Position numbers and translations under genes: made by a program
Shown here: positions 25,713 through 34,078 of the stretch, in pieces
Position numbering within the stretch: position 1 is the stretch's first letter
Layout of the letters: each line of letters begins with the position of its first letter
The notes under the pieces: model-generated
Told to the model about the DNA's origin: nothing
The model's input: the letters and a program-made list of their open reading frames with translations, nothing else
The model's database searches: none
NCBI GenBank assembly: GCA_966211215.1
Contig: CBIHNR010000002.1
Span: 1 to 64,000, forward strand
DNA: 64,000 nt
Source: Desertivirga sp966211215
GTDB taxonomy: Bacteria; Bacteroidota; Bacteroidia; Sphingobacteriales; Sphingobacteriaceae
Direction: 5' to 3'

Positions 25713-26678
25713 ATGAAAGAAAGCCTGTTTGTTAAGCAAAATTCGCAAAGATGGGAGCGTTATGAGAAAGAGCGTACCGGCGATCCAGATGAACTGGCTG
25801 AACGTTTCATTTCAATAACGGATGACCTGGCTTATGCTAAGACCTTCTTCCCCAAATCAAAAACTACAGCTTACCTAAACGGCCTGGCAGCCCGGTTTCA
25901 CCAATCTATCTATGTAAATAAAAAAGAGAAGAGTAACCGCTTTAAAGAATTTTGGATTGTAGAATTGCCCTTATTATTCAAGAAATACCAAAGGCAGCTT
26001 CTTTATTCTTTCCTATTCTTTATCGCGTTTTGTTTTATGGGTGCTTTATCGGCTAAATACGATGATACTTTTGTGCGTTTGATTTTGGGTGATGGTTATG
26101 TTAATATGACCAATGAAAACATAGCAAAGGGCGATCCTTTTGGGGTTTACAAAAAGAATGACGAGATTTCTATGTTTTTCGGCATTGCCATAAATAATAT
26201 TTTCGTTTCCTTTTATACCTATGTAAGCGGCATATTTTTTTCGGTTGGCACGATATATAATTTGGTGCGCAATGGAATTATGCTGGGGTCTTTCGAGTAT
26301 TATTTCTTTAGCAAAGGCCTGGGCCTAGAGTCTGTATTAGTAATTTGGATACATGGAACTCTTGAAATTTCGGCTATAGTAATTGCCGGAGGCGCAGGAC
26401 TGGCTTTAGGCAATAGCATACTTTTTCCTAAAACATATAATCGGATGGTGTCTTTACGGCAAGGAGCCAGAGATGGGATGAAAATAGTTATCGGCCTGGT
26501 TCCGATATTTATCTGCGCTGCTTTTTTGGAAGGCTTTATTACCCGGCATACCGAAATGCCCTGGTGGTTGAGTGTATCTATTTTACTATCGTCGCTGGCA
26601 TTTATAGTTTGGTACACCATTATCTACCCCAACTACCTATCACAAAAAATAAACAAACAAAACCTCGATGGAAAATAA
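25713..26678 (+). CDS. Stage II sporulation protein M family membrane protein
   Basis: A 321-residue multi-pass membrane protein of the SpoIIM family. A soluble N-terminus (WERYEKERTGDPDELAERFI) precedes six or more helices with family motifs such as GIAINNIFVSFYTYVSGIFF and VWIHGTLEISAIVIAGGAGL. In non-sporulating Bacteroidota this family sits beside MoxR AAA+ operons, as here. Role in the membrane complex is unknown. It overlaps the next gene by 11 bases. Confidence 0.88.
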   Translation: MKESLFVKQNSQRWERYEKERTGDPDELAERFISITDDLAYAKTFFPKSKTTAYLNGLAARFHQSIYVNKKEKSNRFKEFWIVELPLLFKKYQRQLLYSFLFFIAFCFMGALSAKYDDTFVRLILGDGYVNMTNENIAKGDPFGVYKKNDEISMFFGIAINNIFVSFYTYVSGIFFSVGTIYNLVRNGIMLGSFEYYFFSKGLGLESVLVIWIHGTLEISAIVIAGGAGLALGNSILFPKTYNRMVSLRQGARDGMKIVIGLVPIFICAAFLEGFITRHTEMPWWLSVSILLSSLAFIVWYTIIYPNYLSQKINKQNLDGK

Positions 26679-27531
26679 CGTAGAATTACGCAAGGTTCGC
26701 GATTTCGGTGAACTTATAAGCGATTCATTTCTTTTTACAAAGCAGAATTTAAAGCCACTTCTAAAAACGTTTTTTACTATCTGCGGAGTTTTTCTGGTTG
26801 CCACTACGCTCTCGAGTGTGTTTTATCACTTAAAGCTTTTTAGTACTCCTGGCAACGAAAATATATTTAAAGCAAAGCAAATATTTGGAGTCGAGTATTT
26901 TGCTACTATTACTTTTGGCTATCTAAGCTATTTGGCAGTAGCGCTAACTACTTTCAGTTATATTAATGTTTATCGCGAAAAGGGAGATCTTACGCCGACA
27001 ATAGAGGAAGTCTGGGGACATTTTAAGTACTACTTCTGGAGATTCCTGGGTTCACAAATAGTGCTAGCAATAATGTTCCTTATTGCTTTTATGATGTGCT
27101 TTATTCCTGGGATTTACTTGTTTCCGATCATTTCCTTAATAACAGCAACACTGATTTTTGAGAACACTGGACTGGGATATGCATTTGATAGAGGGTTTAA
27201 GCTCATAAAACAAAACTGGTGGACAACTTTCGGAGCCCTAATTGTTACTATGGTTTCTATGTATATTTTGATGGCTGCGATAGCTCTGCCTGTGGGTATT
27301 TTAAGTGGCGCGGGAGTTTTCTTAGGCATAAATAAAGTGTCAACACCGGTTACTGTGCTGATGGTGATTTTGCAAGCCTTAGGCCAGGCCTTCTCTATCA
27401 TCCCTTACATTACGGTGTCTTTATGCTATTTCAGCCTGGTTGAAAAGAAAGAAGGAGCAAGCCTTCTGGATAAAATTGATTCTATTGGCAAAGGTGGCTC
27501 TGCTGACGGCCTGCCTGAAGAGCAATATTAA
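26668..27531 (+). CDS. Multi-pass membrane protein of the MoxR locus
   Basis: A 287-residue protein with about six hydrophobic helices and a short soluble N-terminus (LRKVRDFGELISDSFLF). I do not recognise a named family with confidence. The layout resembles glycerophosphodiester phosphodiesterase-type membrane domains and other uncharacterised permease-like proteins. It overlaps the SpoIIM-family gene by 11 bases and lies 1 base before the DUF4129 gene, so it is part of the same operon. Confidence 0.7.
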   Translation: MENNVELRKVRDFGELISDSFLFTKQNLKPLLKTFFTICGVFLVATTLSSVFYHLKLFSTPGNENIFKAKQIFGVEYFATITFGYLSYLAVALTTFSYINVYREKGDLTPTIEEVWGHFKYYFWRFLGSQIVLAIMFLIAFMMCFIPGIYLFPIISLITATLIFENTGLGYAFDRGFKLIKQNWWTTFGALIVTMVSMYILMAAIALPVGILSGAGVFLGINKVSTPVTVLMVILQALGQAFSIIPYITVSLCYFSLVEKKEGASLLDKIDSIGKGGSADGLPEEQY

Positions 27532-27532
27532 T

Positions 27533-28249
27533 ATGGTAAGGTTTTTACTTATCCTGATATTTTCGAGCGTTTTTGGCTCTATCCAGGCATCGCCTAATTT
27601 GCCGCATAGGCTGAGGCTTGATAGCAGTTCTGTTTCTATACGGAAATTTAATGATGCTGCACTTTCAGAATACAGGGCGGATCGGGATTTCAATTATGGC
27701 GATGTTAAAATCGACGTTTCTCCGTCCCTTTGGGATAGGTTTTGGAGGTGGTTCTGGAACTTGTTTGGCGATGCGGTGGGCAATGCCGTTTCTGGAGGGA
27801 ACTTTAAATATGTATTTATAACCTTGGGGATTGCAGCTATCTTGTTTGCTATTTTTAAGCTTTCCGGAATGGATATCCGGATGGTTTTTACCGGAAAATC
27901 GAAAGAGATAAACTTGCCGTTTGAAGAATCTCTTGAAAATATACATGAAATCTCATTTGATGAAGAAATAAGCCAGGCGGTAAACAACCAAAACTACAGG
28001 CTGGCAGTCCGCCTTTTATATCTTAAAAGCCTCAAAAAATTAAGCGATGGAGGGCGCATTGAATGGCGTCCGGATAAAACTAATTCGGAATATGTAAACG
28101 AAATCATTCATCCCGCTCAGAAAAGCAGTTTCAAAAGGCTCACTTTGCAGTTTGAATACGTATGGTATGGGGATTTTTCTATAGATAAGGAAAGCTTTCG
28201 AAGAATTGATACATCTTTTACTGAGTTTAACAGAGGGCAATATAGATGA
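27533..28249 (+). CDS. DUF4129 domain protein
   Basis: A 238-residue protein: signal peptide (MVRFLLILIFSSVFGSIQA), an exposed segment with two Trp-rich patches (WDRFWRWFWNLFGD), one membrane helix, then a cytosolic DUF4129 domain. That domain has the marker YRLAVRLLYLKSLKKL. I start at ATG 27533, one base after the previous stop, since this yields the signal peptide; the longer frame lies inside the upstream gene. DUF4129 proteins accompany MoxR/DUF58 genes. It overlaps the DUF4350 gene by 4 bases (ATGA). Confidence 0.85.
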   Translation: MVRFLLILIFSSVFGSIQASPNLPHRLRLDSSSVSIRKFNDAALSEYRADRDFNYGDVKIDVSPSLWDRFWRWFWNLFGDAVGNAVSGGNFKYVFITLGIAAILFAIFKLSGMDIRMVFTGKSKEINLPFEESLENIHEISFDEEISQAVNNQNYRLAVRLLYLKSLKKLSDGGRIEWRPDKTNSEYVNEIIHPAQKSSFKRLTLQFEYVWYGDFSIDKESFRRIDTSFTEFNRGQYR

Positions 28250-29433
28250 AGGATTTAAAAATATATGTAGCTATTGCCTCTGTAATACTTGCGGTGTATT
28301 TCCTTGCCATGTACAATAAGCCTAAGCCGGTTGATTGGACAGAGAGCTTTTCAAGAAAGGATAAAATCCCATTCGGCACTTTTGTTCTTTATGAGCGGCT
28401 CGGTGATATTTTTCCTGGTTCCAAAATTATCGCCCGGCGGGATGGCGCCTATTCGATTTTCACAGACTCAGATTCAGAAACAAAGCCAAGCAACTATATC
28501 GTCATTGCCAGTTCTGCCAAGATAGGAGAGTATGATTTTAAGAAGATGGTAGAATACATGCGGCGGGGAGACAATGTATTCATTGCATCTTATTATCTCG
28601 GCGGCGTTTTGGAGGATTCGTTAAAGCTTAAGATAAATAGCGATATGAACCTCTATAGTAAGAAGAAATCCTCTTTGAGGTTTGTTAATCGGGCTTTAAA
28701 TCCTGGAAAAGCCTATGTCTTTGATAAGGGAATCGGCCAGCAGTATTTCAGCAAGTTTGATACTTCAAGAGCTATTATTTTAGGCCTTAACCATAAAGGA
28801 AAACCAAACTTTATTAAATACCTGTTCGGTAAAGGCGCTTTGTATGTTATGCCCAGCCCATTCTACTTTACCAATTATAATATGCTAAAGCCTGACGGTG
28901 CACAATATGCCTCAAAAGCCTTGTCGTACCTGCCGGTTAAAGAAGAGATTATATGGGATGAATATTCGACATTGGGAAGCGAAGGCGAATCGAGTATGAT
29001 GCGGGTTTTCTTTAAGCATGCAGAGCTTAAATGGGCATATTATATCGCCTTGTTTAGCCTTTTAGCATTTGTAGTTTACGAAATGAAAAGAAGGCAGCGC
29101 ATTATTCCTGTTGTTGCGCCTTTAAAAAATACGTCTATAGAATTTGCTGAAGTGGTTGGCCAGGTATACTATCAGCAGAGAAATAATTCGAATATAGCTA
29201 ACAAGCAAGTTTCTTACTTGTTGGAAGGAATCAGGTCGAAGTACAATTTAAAGACGGCCAGCCTGGATAGTGACTTTGCCGAGAAACTTGCCAGCAAGTC
29301 GGGAGTTAAGATTGAGATTATTTCTGCTTTGATAGGGCAAATAAATCAATTGAAAAAATACAGCAGCGTAAGTGATTTAGAGCTTATTGAATTAAATAAA
29401 AACATTGAACAGTTCCATCAACAATCAAGATAA
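28246..29433 (+). CDS. DUF4350 domain protein
   Basis: A 395-residue protein with an N-terminal membrane anchor (IYVAIASVILAVYFLAMY). A periplasmic DUF4350 (GATase-like) region covers about residues 35-250, including PFGTFVLYERLGDIFP. A second helix lies near residue 265, and a cytosolic tail follows. It is translationally coupled to the DUF4129 gene by an ATGA overlap and lies 2 bases before moxR. The family has no known activity. Confidence 0.83.
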   Translation: MKDLKIYVAIASVILAVYFLAMYNKPKPVDWTESFSRKDKIPFGTFVLYERLGDIFPGSKIIARRDGAYSIFTDSDSETKPSNYIVIASSAKIGEYDFKKMVEYMRRGDNVFIASYYLGGVLEDSLKLKINSDMNLYSKKKSSLRFVNRALNPGKAYVFDKGIGQQYFSKFDTSRAIILGLNHKGKPNFIKYLFGKGALYVMPSPFYFTNYNMLKPDGAQYASKALSYLPVKEEIIWDEYSTLGSEGESSMMRVFFKHAELKWAYYIALFSLLAFVVYEMKRRQRIIPVVAPLKNTSIEFAEVVGQVYYQQRNNSNIANKQVSYLLEGIRSKYNLKTASLDSDFAEKLASKSGVKIEIISALIGQINQLKKYSSVSDLELIELNKNIEQFHQQSR

Positions 29434-29435
29434 AC

Positions 29436-30413
29436 ATGGAAGAAGAAATTTTTGAACAACGAGTTGACCTAAGCAGCTTAAGTACTGCGGTAGATCAGAT
29501 CCGGGCATCGCTTGGTAAAATTATTATTGGCCAGCAGCAAATGGTTGAGTTTTTAATTGCCGGCATTCTGGCTGACGGACACATCCTAATTGAAGGTGTA
29601 CCTGGTGTAGCTAAGACACTCACTGCGAAACTGCTGTCAAAATGCTTTGATGCAAGGTTTTCTCGCATTCAGTTCACGCCAGATTTAATGCCTTCTGATG
29701 TTTTGGGTACTTCCATTTTTAATCCTAAGGAATCGGTTTTTGATTTCAAACGAGGCCCCATTTTCGGCAACGTAATTTTGGTTGACGAGATAAACCGGGC
29801 ACCAGCAAAAACGCAGTCGGCATTATTTGAAGTAATGGAGGAGAAGCAAGTCACCATTGATGGAAAAACGTACCTGATGCAGGAGCCTTTTATTGTGCTT
29901 GCTACTCAAAATCCTATCGAACATGAAGGTACTTACCGGTTGCCTGAGGCGCAGTTAGATCGTTTTCTGTTTAAGATAGAGGTAAATTATCCATCTTTAG
30001 AGGAAGAAACAGAGATCCTGCTTCAGCAGCACCAGCAAAAGAATTCTGATAAGCTAGCAGATATTACCCCGGTGCTGTCTGTACCTCAAATCATCGAATT
30101 ACGCAACCAGGTGAGAGCATTGCACGTGGAACCTAAGCTTTTAGAGTTTATCGCTAAAATCACCTACGAAACCCGTAACAGTAAATCTCTTTTACTGGGA
30201 GCTTCGCCGCGAGCTTCTTTAGCCATTGTTAATAGTGCAAAGGCGATTGCCGCAATTCAGGGCAGAGATTTTGTAACTCCTGAAGATATTATTAAGGTAG
30301 TGCCGCCTGTATTGCGCCATAGGGTTATCCTAACAGCTGATAAGGAAATGGAGGGTGTAACTACAGATGAGGTGCTAAGCCAGATAGTGCATAGGATTGA
30401 GGTGCCGAGGTAG
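29436..30413 (+). CDS. MoxR family AAA+ ATPase
   Basis: A 325-residue MoxR-type AAA+ ATPase. Walker A is GVPGVAKT (about residue 53), Walker B is ILVDEINRAP (about residue 113), and sensor 1 is LATQNPIE. The C-terminal lid contains GASPRASLAI and PEDI. MoxR ATPases act as chaperones that assemble or activate partner complexes, usually with von Willebrand factor A proteins. Here the partners encoded nearby are DUF4350, DUF4129, SpoIIM, RDD and DUF58 proteins. Confidence 0.94.
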   Translation: MEEEIFEQRVDLSSLSTAVDQIRASLGKIIIGQQQMVEFLIAGILADGHILIEGVPGVAKTLTAKLLSKCFDARFSRIQFTPDLMPSDVLGTSIFNPKESVFDFKRGPIFGNVILVDEINRAPAKTQSALFEVMEEKQVTIDGKTYLMQEPFIVLATQNPIEHEGTYRLPEAQLDRFLFKIEVNYPSLEEETEILLQQHQQKNSDKLADITPVLSVPQIIELRNQVRALHVEPKLLEFIAKITYETRNSKSLLLGASPRASLAIVNSAKAIAAIQGRDFVTPEDIIKVVPPVLRHRVILTADKEMEGVTTDEVLSQIVHRIEVPR

Positions 30414-30436
30414 TTATTTGGGGGAGATTATGGCAA

Positions 30437-30620
30437 TGTCATTAACTTAAGTGGTTGGTAAAGACACCAATGCTATTAAGTTAAGCAATTTATCTGGCGT
30501 GGGGTGACCTTTCTCTCCCGCTGGGAGAGATGCCGAAGGCAGAGAGGGTAACACGCTTTACAGGATTTTTCGCTTGCTATTTCCTTAACTTAAGTGGGTT
30601 GGTGGGGACACCAACCACGG
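30437..30620. repeat. Hairpin-rich repeat insertion between moxR and the DUF58 gene
   Basis: Three hairpins lie in the 289-base gap. TTAACTTAA / TTAAGTTAA (30442-30450 with 30476-30484) encloses TTGGT / ACCAA. CTCTCCC / GGGAGAG (30513-30519 with 30523-30529) has a GCT loop. GGTTGGTG / CACCAACC (30597-30604 with 30609-30616) has a GGGA loop. The last, together with the flanking CCTTAACTTAA, recurs near 53.0 kb. This looks like a REP-type dispersed repeat inserted within an operon. Confidence 0.65.
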
Positions 30621-30702
30621 CAAAGCGATTGGAGATTAGGCGGATTGCCCTTGGTTGAAACAACGCTAAGAGTGCATAGACAAAATTAAGGAAACAAGTT
30701 TG

Positions 30703-32055
30703 ATGGATTTTAAACTGATACTTCGCAGGTTTTACAAAGATTTATTTTTAGGAAAACGGCTCTTTATTGGCTTGAGTTGTTCAGTTGTCTTATTCATACT
30801 GGCATTCTTATTTCCCTGGTTTGGGGACTTGCCTTTTCTGATGTTTGGGGCGGTAATTCTGCTTTTGGTAGTGGATGTAAGCTTGCTTTATCGAACTTCT
30901 AATGGTGTTTTTGCCCGACGCAATGCGCCCCTGCGGTTAAGTAATGGCGATGAAAATCTCATTTCTATTTATTTGAAAAACTTTTACGGTTTTAAGGTGA
31001 ATATCGGCGTTATCGATGAAATACCTGTTCAATTTCAAAAACGAGATGTTTGGTTTGAATCGCAACTCGCGCCAAATCAAAATAAGAAAATTGAATATCA
31101 ACTTAAGCCATTAAAGCGTGGCGAGTACGAGTTTGGAAGTATTCATGTGTATGTAAGTTCTCCTCTGGGCTTGATTCAACGGCGTTACACCTTCGAGCAA
31201 AAAGAAGTTTTGCCCGTATATCCGTCTTTTCTGCAAATGAGGAAGTATGAGCTCATGGCGGTTTCTAACCGCTTAAGTGAGGTTGGAGTAAAGAAAATTC
31301 GAAAGCTTGGCCATAGTATGGAATTTGAGCAAGTCAAAAACTATGTGCCAGGAGATGACTATCGAACAATAAACTGGAAAGCCACAGCCCGCCGGGGCGA
31401 AACCATGGTTAACTCGTATACCGATGAAAAGTCTCAGCATGTTTATTGCGTTATAGACAAATCGAGGGTTATGAAAATGCCATTTGAAGGCTTAAGCCTG
31501 CTGGATTATGCCATCAATGCAAGCCTTGTACTTTCCAATGTTGCTATTCGCAAAGAAGATAAGGCCGGGCTGATCACTATTTCAGAAAAAGTTGGCGCAG
31601 TAGTTCCTGCCGACAGGCGCCCGGTGCAGCTTAACCGTATTCAGGAGGTTTTATTCAAGGAGAAAACGCGTTACCTGGAAACAAATATGGAAGCTCTTTA
31701 CATAACAATTCGCAATACCTTAAAACAAAGGAGCCTGGTTGTTCTGTTCACCAACTTCGAAAGCTTGTCTGCGTTAGAAAGGCAATTGCCCTTTTTAAAA
31801 CGAATTGCAAAGTTCCACCTGTTGCTGGTCGTGTTCTTTGAAAATACAGAGTTGAGAGCGTTAAGCCAGAATGCGGCGAAAGATGTGGAGGGAATTTATA
31901 TTAAAACGGTGGCAGAAAAATTTATGTACGAGAAGAAGCAGATTGTTTTAGAGCTTGCAAGGCACGGAATTCAATCAATTTTGACTGCTCCTCAGAATTT
32001 GACCGTTAATACAATTAATAAATACCTGGAAATCAAATCCCGGCAATCAATCTGA
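30703..32055 (+). CDS. DUF58 domain protein (MoxR partner)
   Basis: A 450-residue protein with two N-terminal membrane helices, a beta-rich extracytoplasmic part, and a C-terminal DUF58 domain. The domain is marked by MEFEQVKNYVPGDDYRTINWKATAR (split here around EFEQVK and DDYRTINWK), followed by a vWA-like fold (VYCVIDKSRVMKM). DUF58 proteins are standard partners of MoxR. It is separated from moxR by a repeat-bearing gap, which may alter its expression. Its TGA is immediately adjacent to the stop of the convergent minus-strand gene. ATG 30703 is chosen over the TTG one codon earlier. Confidence 0.9.
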   Translation: MDFKLILRRFYKDLFLGKRLFIGLSCSVVLFILAFLFPWFGDLPFLMFGAVILLLVVDVSLLYRTSNGVFARRNAPLRLSNGDENLISIYLKNFYGFKVNIGVIDEIPVQFQKRDVWFESQLAPNQNKKIEYQLKPLKRGEYEFGSIHVYVSSPLGLIQRRYTFEQKEVLPVYPSFLQMRKYELMAVSNRLSEVGVKKIRKLGHSMEFEQVKNYVPGDDYRTINWKATARRGETMVNSYTDEKSQHVYCVIDKSRVMKMPFEGLSLLDYAINASLVLSNVAIRKEDKAGLITISEKVGAVVPADRRPVQLNRIQEVLFKEKTRYLETNMEALYITIRNTLKQRSLVVLFTNFESLSALERQLPFLKRIAKFHLLLVVFFENTELRALSQNAAKDVEGIYIKTVAEKFMYEKKQIVLELARHGIQSILTAPQNLTVNTINKYLEIKSRQSI

Positions 32056-32559
32056 TCAAAGGCCCTCGTCATCCGTATCCCAGTCCTGCCCAAAATCTTC
32101 AGAATCAATATCCCGAACTTCTGTTTGTACCATTTTTACTTCAAAATCATCCGATTTATCTACAACGTAGCGTATACCCCAGTCGTCTTTAAAGTCATCG
32201 TTGGCATCAAATGATCTTATCCATTTAATAAATTCAAGCCTGAATTCTTCAATGCCATTTCTGATTAGCTGTACGTAATCGTTGTTGTTGATATTAATCA
32301 ATCGGGCAAATAACACTGCCTCAAACATTTCCCTAACAGCAAATTTAATTTTCATGGCATTTTCCATCTTTAGGGAATACAAGCCTCCGCCTTCGGCTCC
32401 CGCGATTTTAACCACAATCATCATGGCGTTACTCACAATTTGGCCTTGCAGGTCATCCCGTTGCTCATCGTCTTTCAGATATTCAGCAACATGCTCAGCA
32501 AGATTGAGAAGCTCTTTCGCCTTTTGGTAGACTGGCAGATTTTCAATTTCGTCTCTCAT
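32056..32559 (-). CDS. Divergent four-helix-bundle-like protein
   Basis: A 167-residue cytosolic protein. The first 110 residues are alpha-helical and resemble a divergent S23/four-helix-bundle protein: LPVYQKAKELLNLAEHVAEYL, then QIVSNAMMIVVKIAGAEGG, in positions where the family has the NIAEG motif. The last 50 residues are strongly acidic. Function is unknown. A more typical family member lies at 57.9 kb. The gene's stop abuts the DUF58 stop with no spacer. It diverges from purD. Confidence 0.6.
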   Translation of the reverse strand: MRDEIENLPVYQKAKELLNLAEHVAEYLKDDEQRDDLQGQIVSNAMMIVVKIAGAEGGGLYSLKMENAMKIKFAVREMFEAVLFARLININNNDYVQLIRNGIEEFRLEFIKWIRSFDANDDFKDDWGIRYVVDKSDDFEVKMVQTEVRDIDSEDFGQDWDTDDEGL

Positions 32560-32671
32560 GCCGCAATTTACTTAAATTCTGATAATTAGCTCTTGTTTTG
32601 AGTAAAAGCAAAAAGGCGCCTATCGTATAAATTGGGGCGAAAAATATTCAACAGATAAATCATAGTAATTT

Positions 32672-32679
32672 TATCTTTG
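32672..32679 (+). promoter_or_regulatory. -7 promoter element of purD
   Basis: TATCTTTG is a perfect TAnnTTTG and is followed by CGGCT and the purD ATG at 32685. The leader would be only a few bases. Confidence 0.65.
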
Positions 32680-32684
32680 CGGCT

Positions 32685-33959
32685 ATGAATATTCTTTTAC
32701 TTGGTTCTGGCGGAAGGGAAAGCGCTTTTGCCTGGAAAATCGCTCAAAGCCCATTACTTAACCAATTGTTTATTGCCCCTGGAAATGCCGGTACCGGAGC
32801 CTATGGCAAAAACGTAAACATAAAGCCAACAGATTTTGCTGCAATTAAAGATTTTGTGCTGAAAAATGCTGTTAATATGGTGTTGGTTGGTCCGGAAGAG
32901 CCTTTAGTTAAAGGTATTCATGATTATTTCCTTGCTAATGATGAAATAAAGAACATCCCGGTTATCGGCCCGCGCGAGCAGGGTGCACAACTGGAAGGAA
33001 GTAAAAATTTTTCAAAGGCATTTATGCGCAGGCATAACATTCCAACCGCGGCTTCAGCATCGTTCACTAAAAACACTTTGAGTCAAGGTTTATCTTATTT
33101 GGAAACTCACAAGCTTCCGGTAGTATTGAAAGCTGATGGCCTTGCGGCTGGTAAAGGAGTATTGATCTGCCAGACATTAGAAGAAGCACAAACCGAACTT
33201 GTAGCGATGCTTCAGGACGCCAAATTTGGTGAGGCGAGCAGCACAGTAGTTATTGAGGAGTTTTTAACTGGCATCGAACTTTCTGTATTTGTACTTACAG
33301 ATGGACATAGTTATAAAATTTTGCCGGAAGCGAAGGATTACAAACGTATTGGCGAAGGCGACACTGGATTGAATACAGGTGGTATGGGTTCTATTTCTCC
33401 GGTTCCATTTGCTGATGCGGCCTTCATGAAGAAGGTTGAAGATGAAGTGGTTAAGCCGACTATACGCGGCTTAAAGGCTGATTATATTCCATACAAAGGG
33501 TTCATCTTTATTGGACTGATGAATGATAACGGCCAGCCTTTCGTAATTGAATATAACGTACGCATGGGCGACCCTGAAACAGAAAGCGTTATGCCAAGGA
33601 TTGAGAGCGACTTTGTTGAGCTTTTACTGGGGGTGGCTAACGAAAACCTTGTGGAAAAAGAATTTAAGGTGTCTAATAAAACAGCGGCTACGGTAATGTT
33701 GGTTGCCAGCGGTTATCCAGGCGAATATTTAAAAGGAAAAGCTATATCCGGAATTGAAAATATCAAAGATTCGCATGTTTTTCAAGCTGGTACAGTATTG
33801 GAGGATGGACTTGTAAAAACAGCGGGTGGACGGGTTATCGCGGTTACTTCATTGCAGGATACAATGTTTGACGCTGTGCAGCAGGCTGTTACCGATGCCG
33901 GAAGGATTTATTGGGATGGCAGATATTTCCGTACAGATATTGGCTTTGATTTATTGTAA
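32685..33959 (+). CDS. purD: Phosphoribosylamine-glycine ligase
   Basis: A 424-residue GAR synthetase, the second step of purine synthesis, joining phosphoribosylamine and glycine with ATP. The ATP-grasp architecture is clear: N-terminal LLLGSGGRESAFAWK, PVVLKADGLAAGKGV, the family signature YNVRMGDPETE (about residue 289), and the C-terminal GGRVIAVTS domain. Length is normal. It stands alone with its own promoter and a bidirectional terminator, not in a pur operon. Confidence 0.98.
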   Translation: MNILLLGSGGRESAFAWKIAQSPLLNQLFIAPGNAGTGAYGKNVNIKPTDFAAIKDFVLKNAVNMVLVGPEEPLVKGIHDYFLANDEIKNIPVIGPREQGAQLEGSKNFSKAFMRRHNIPTAASASFTKNTLSQGLSYLETHKLPVVLKADGLAAGKGVLICQTLEEAQTELVAMLQDAKFGEASSTVVIEEFLTGIELSVFVLTDGHSYKILPEAKDYKRIGEGDTGLNTGGMGSISPVPFADAAFMKKVEDEVVKPTIRGLKADYIPYKGFIFIGLMNDNGQPFVIEYNVRMGDPETESVMPRIESDFVELLLGVANENLVEKEFKVSNKTAATVMLVASGYPGEYLKGKAISGIENIKDSHVFQAGTVLEDGLVKTAGGRVIAVTSLQDTMFDAVQQAVTDAGRIYWDGRYFRTDIGFDLL

Positions 33960-33980
33960 AATTTGATCAGCTAAAAAAGA

Positions 33981-34016
33981 AAAAAGGCTTTCAGCGAGTT
34001 TCCTGAAAGCCTTTTT
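33981..34016. terminator. Bidirectional terminator between purD and the TlpA-like gene
   Basis: A perfect 14-bp inverted repeat (33981-33994 with 34003-34016), core GGCTTTCAG / CTGAAAGCC, has an 8-base loop with A-runs on the left and T-runs on the right. It can end transcription from both convergent genes. Confidence 0.85.
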
Positions 34017-34078
34017 TGTGAAATCTTCTTTTTTCAATCCGTTGGTAATTACCAACAACGATAGTCCCAAAAGCGCCT

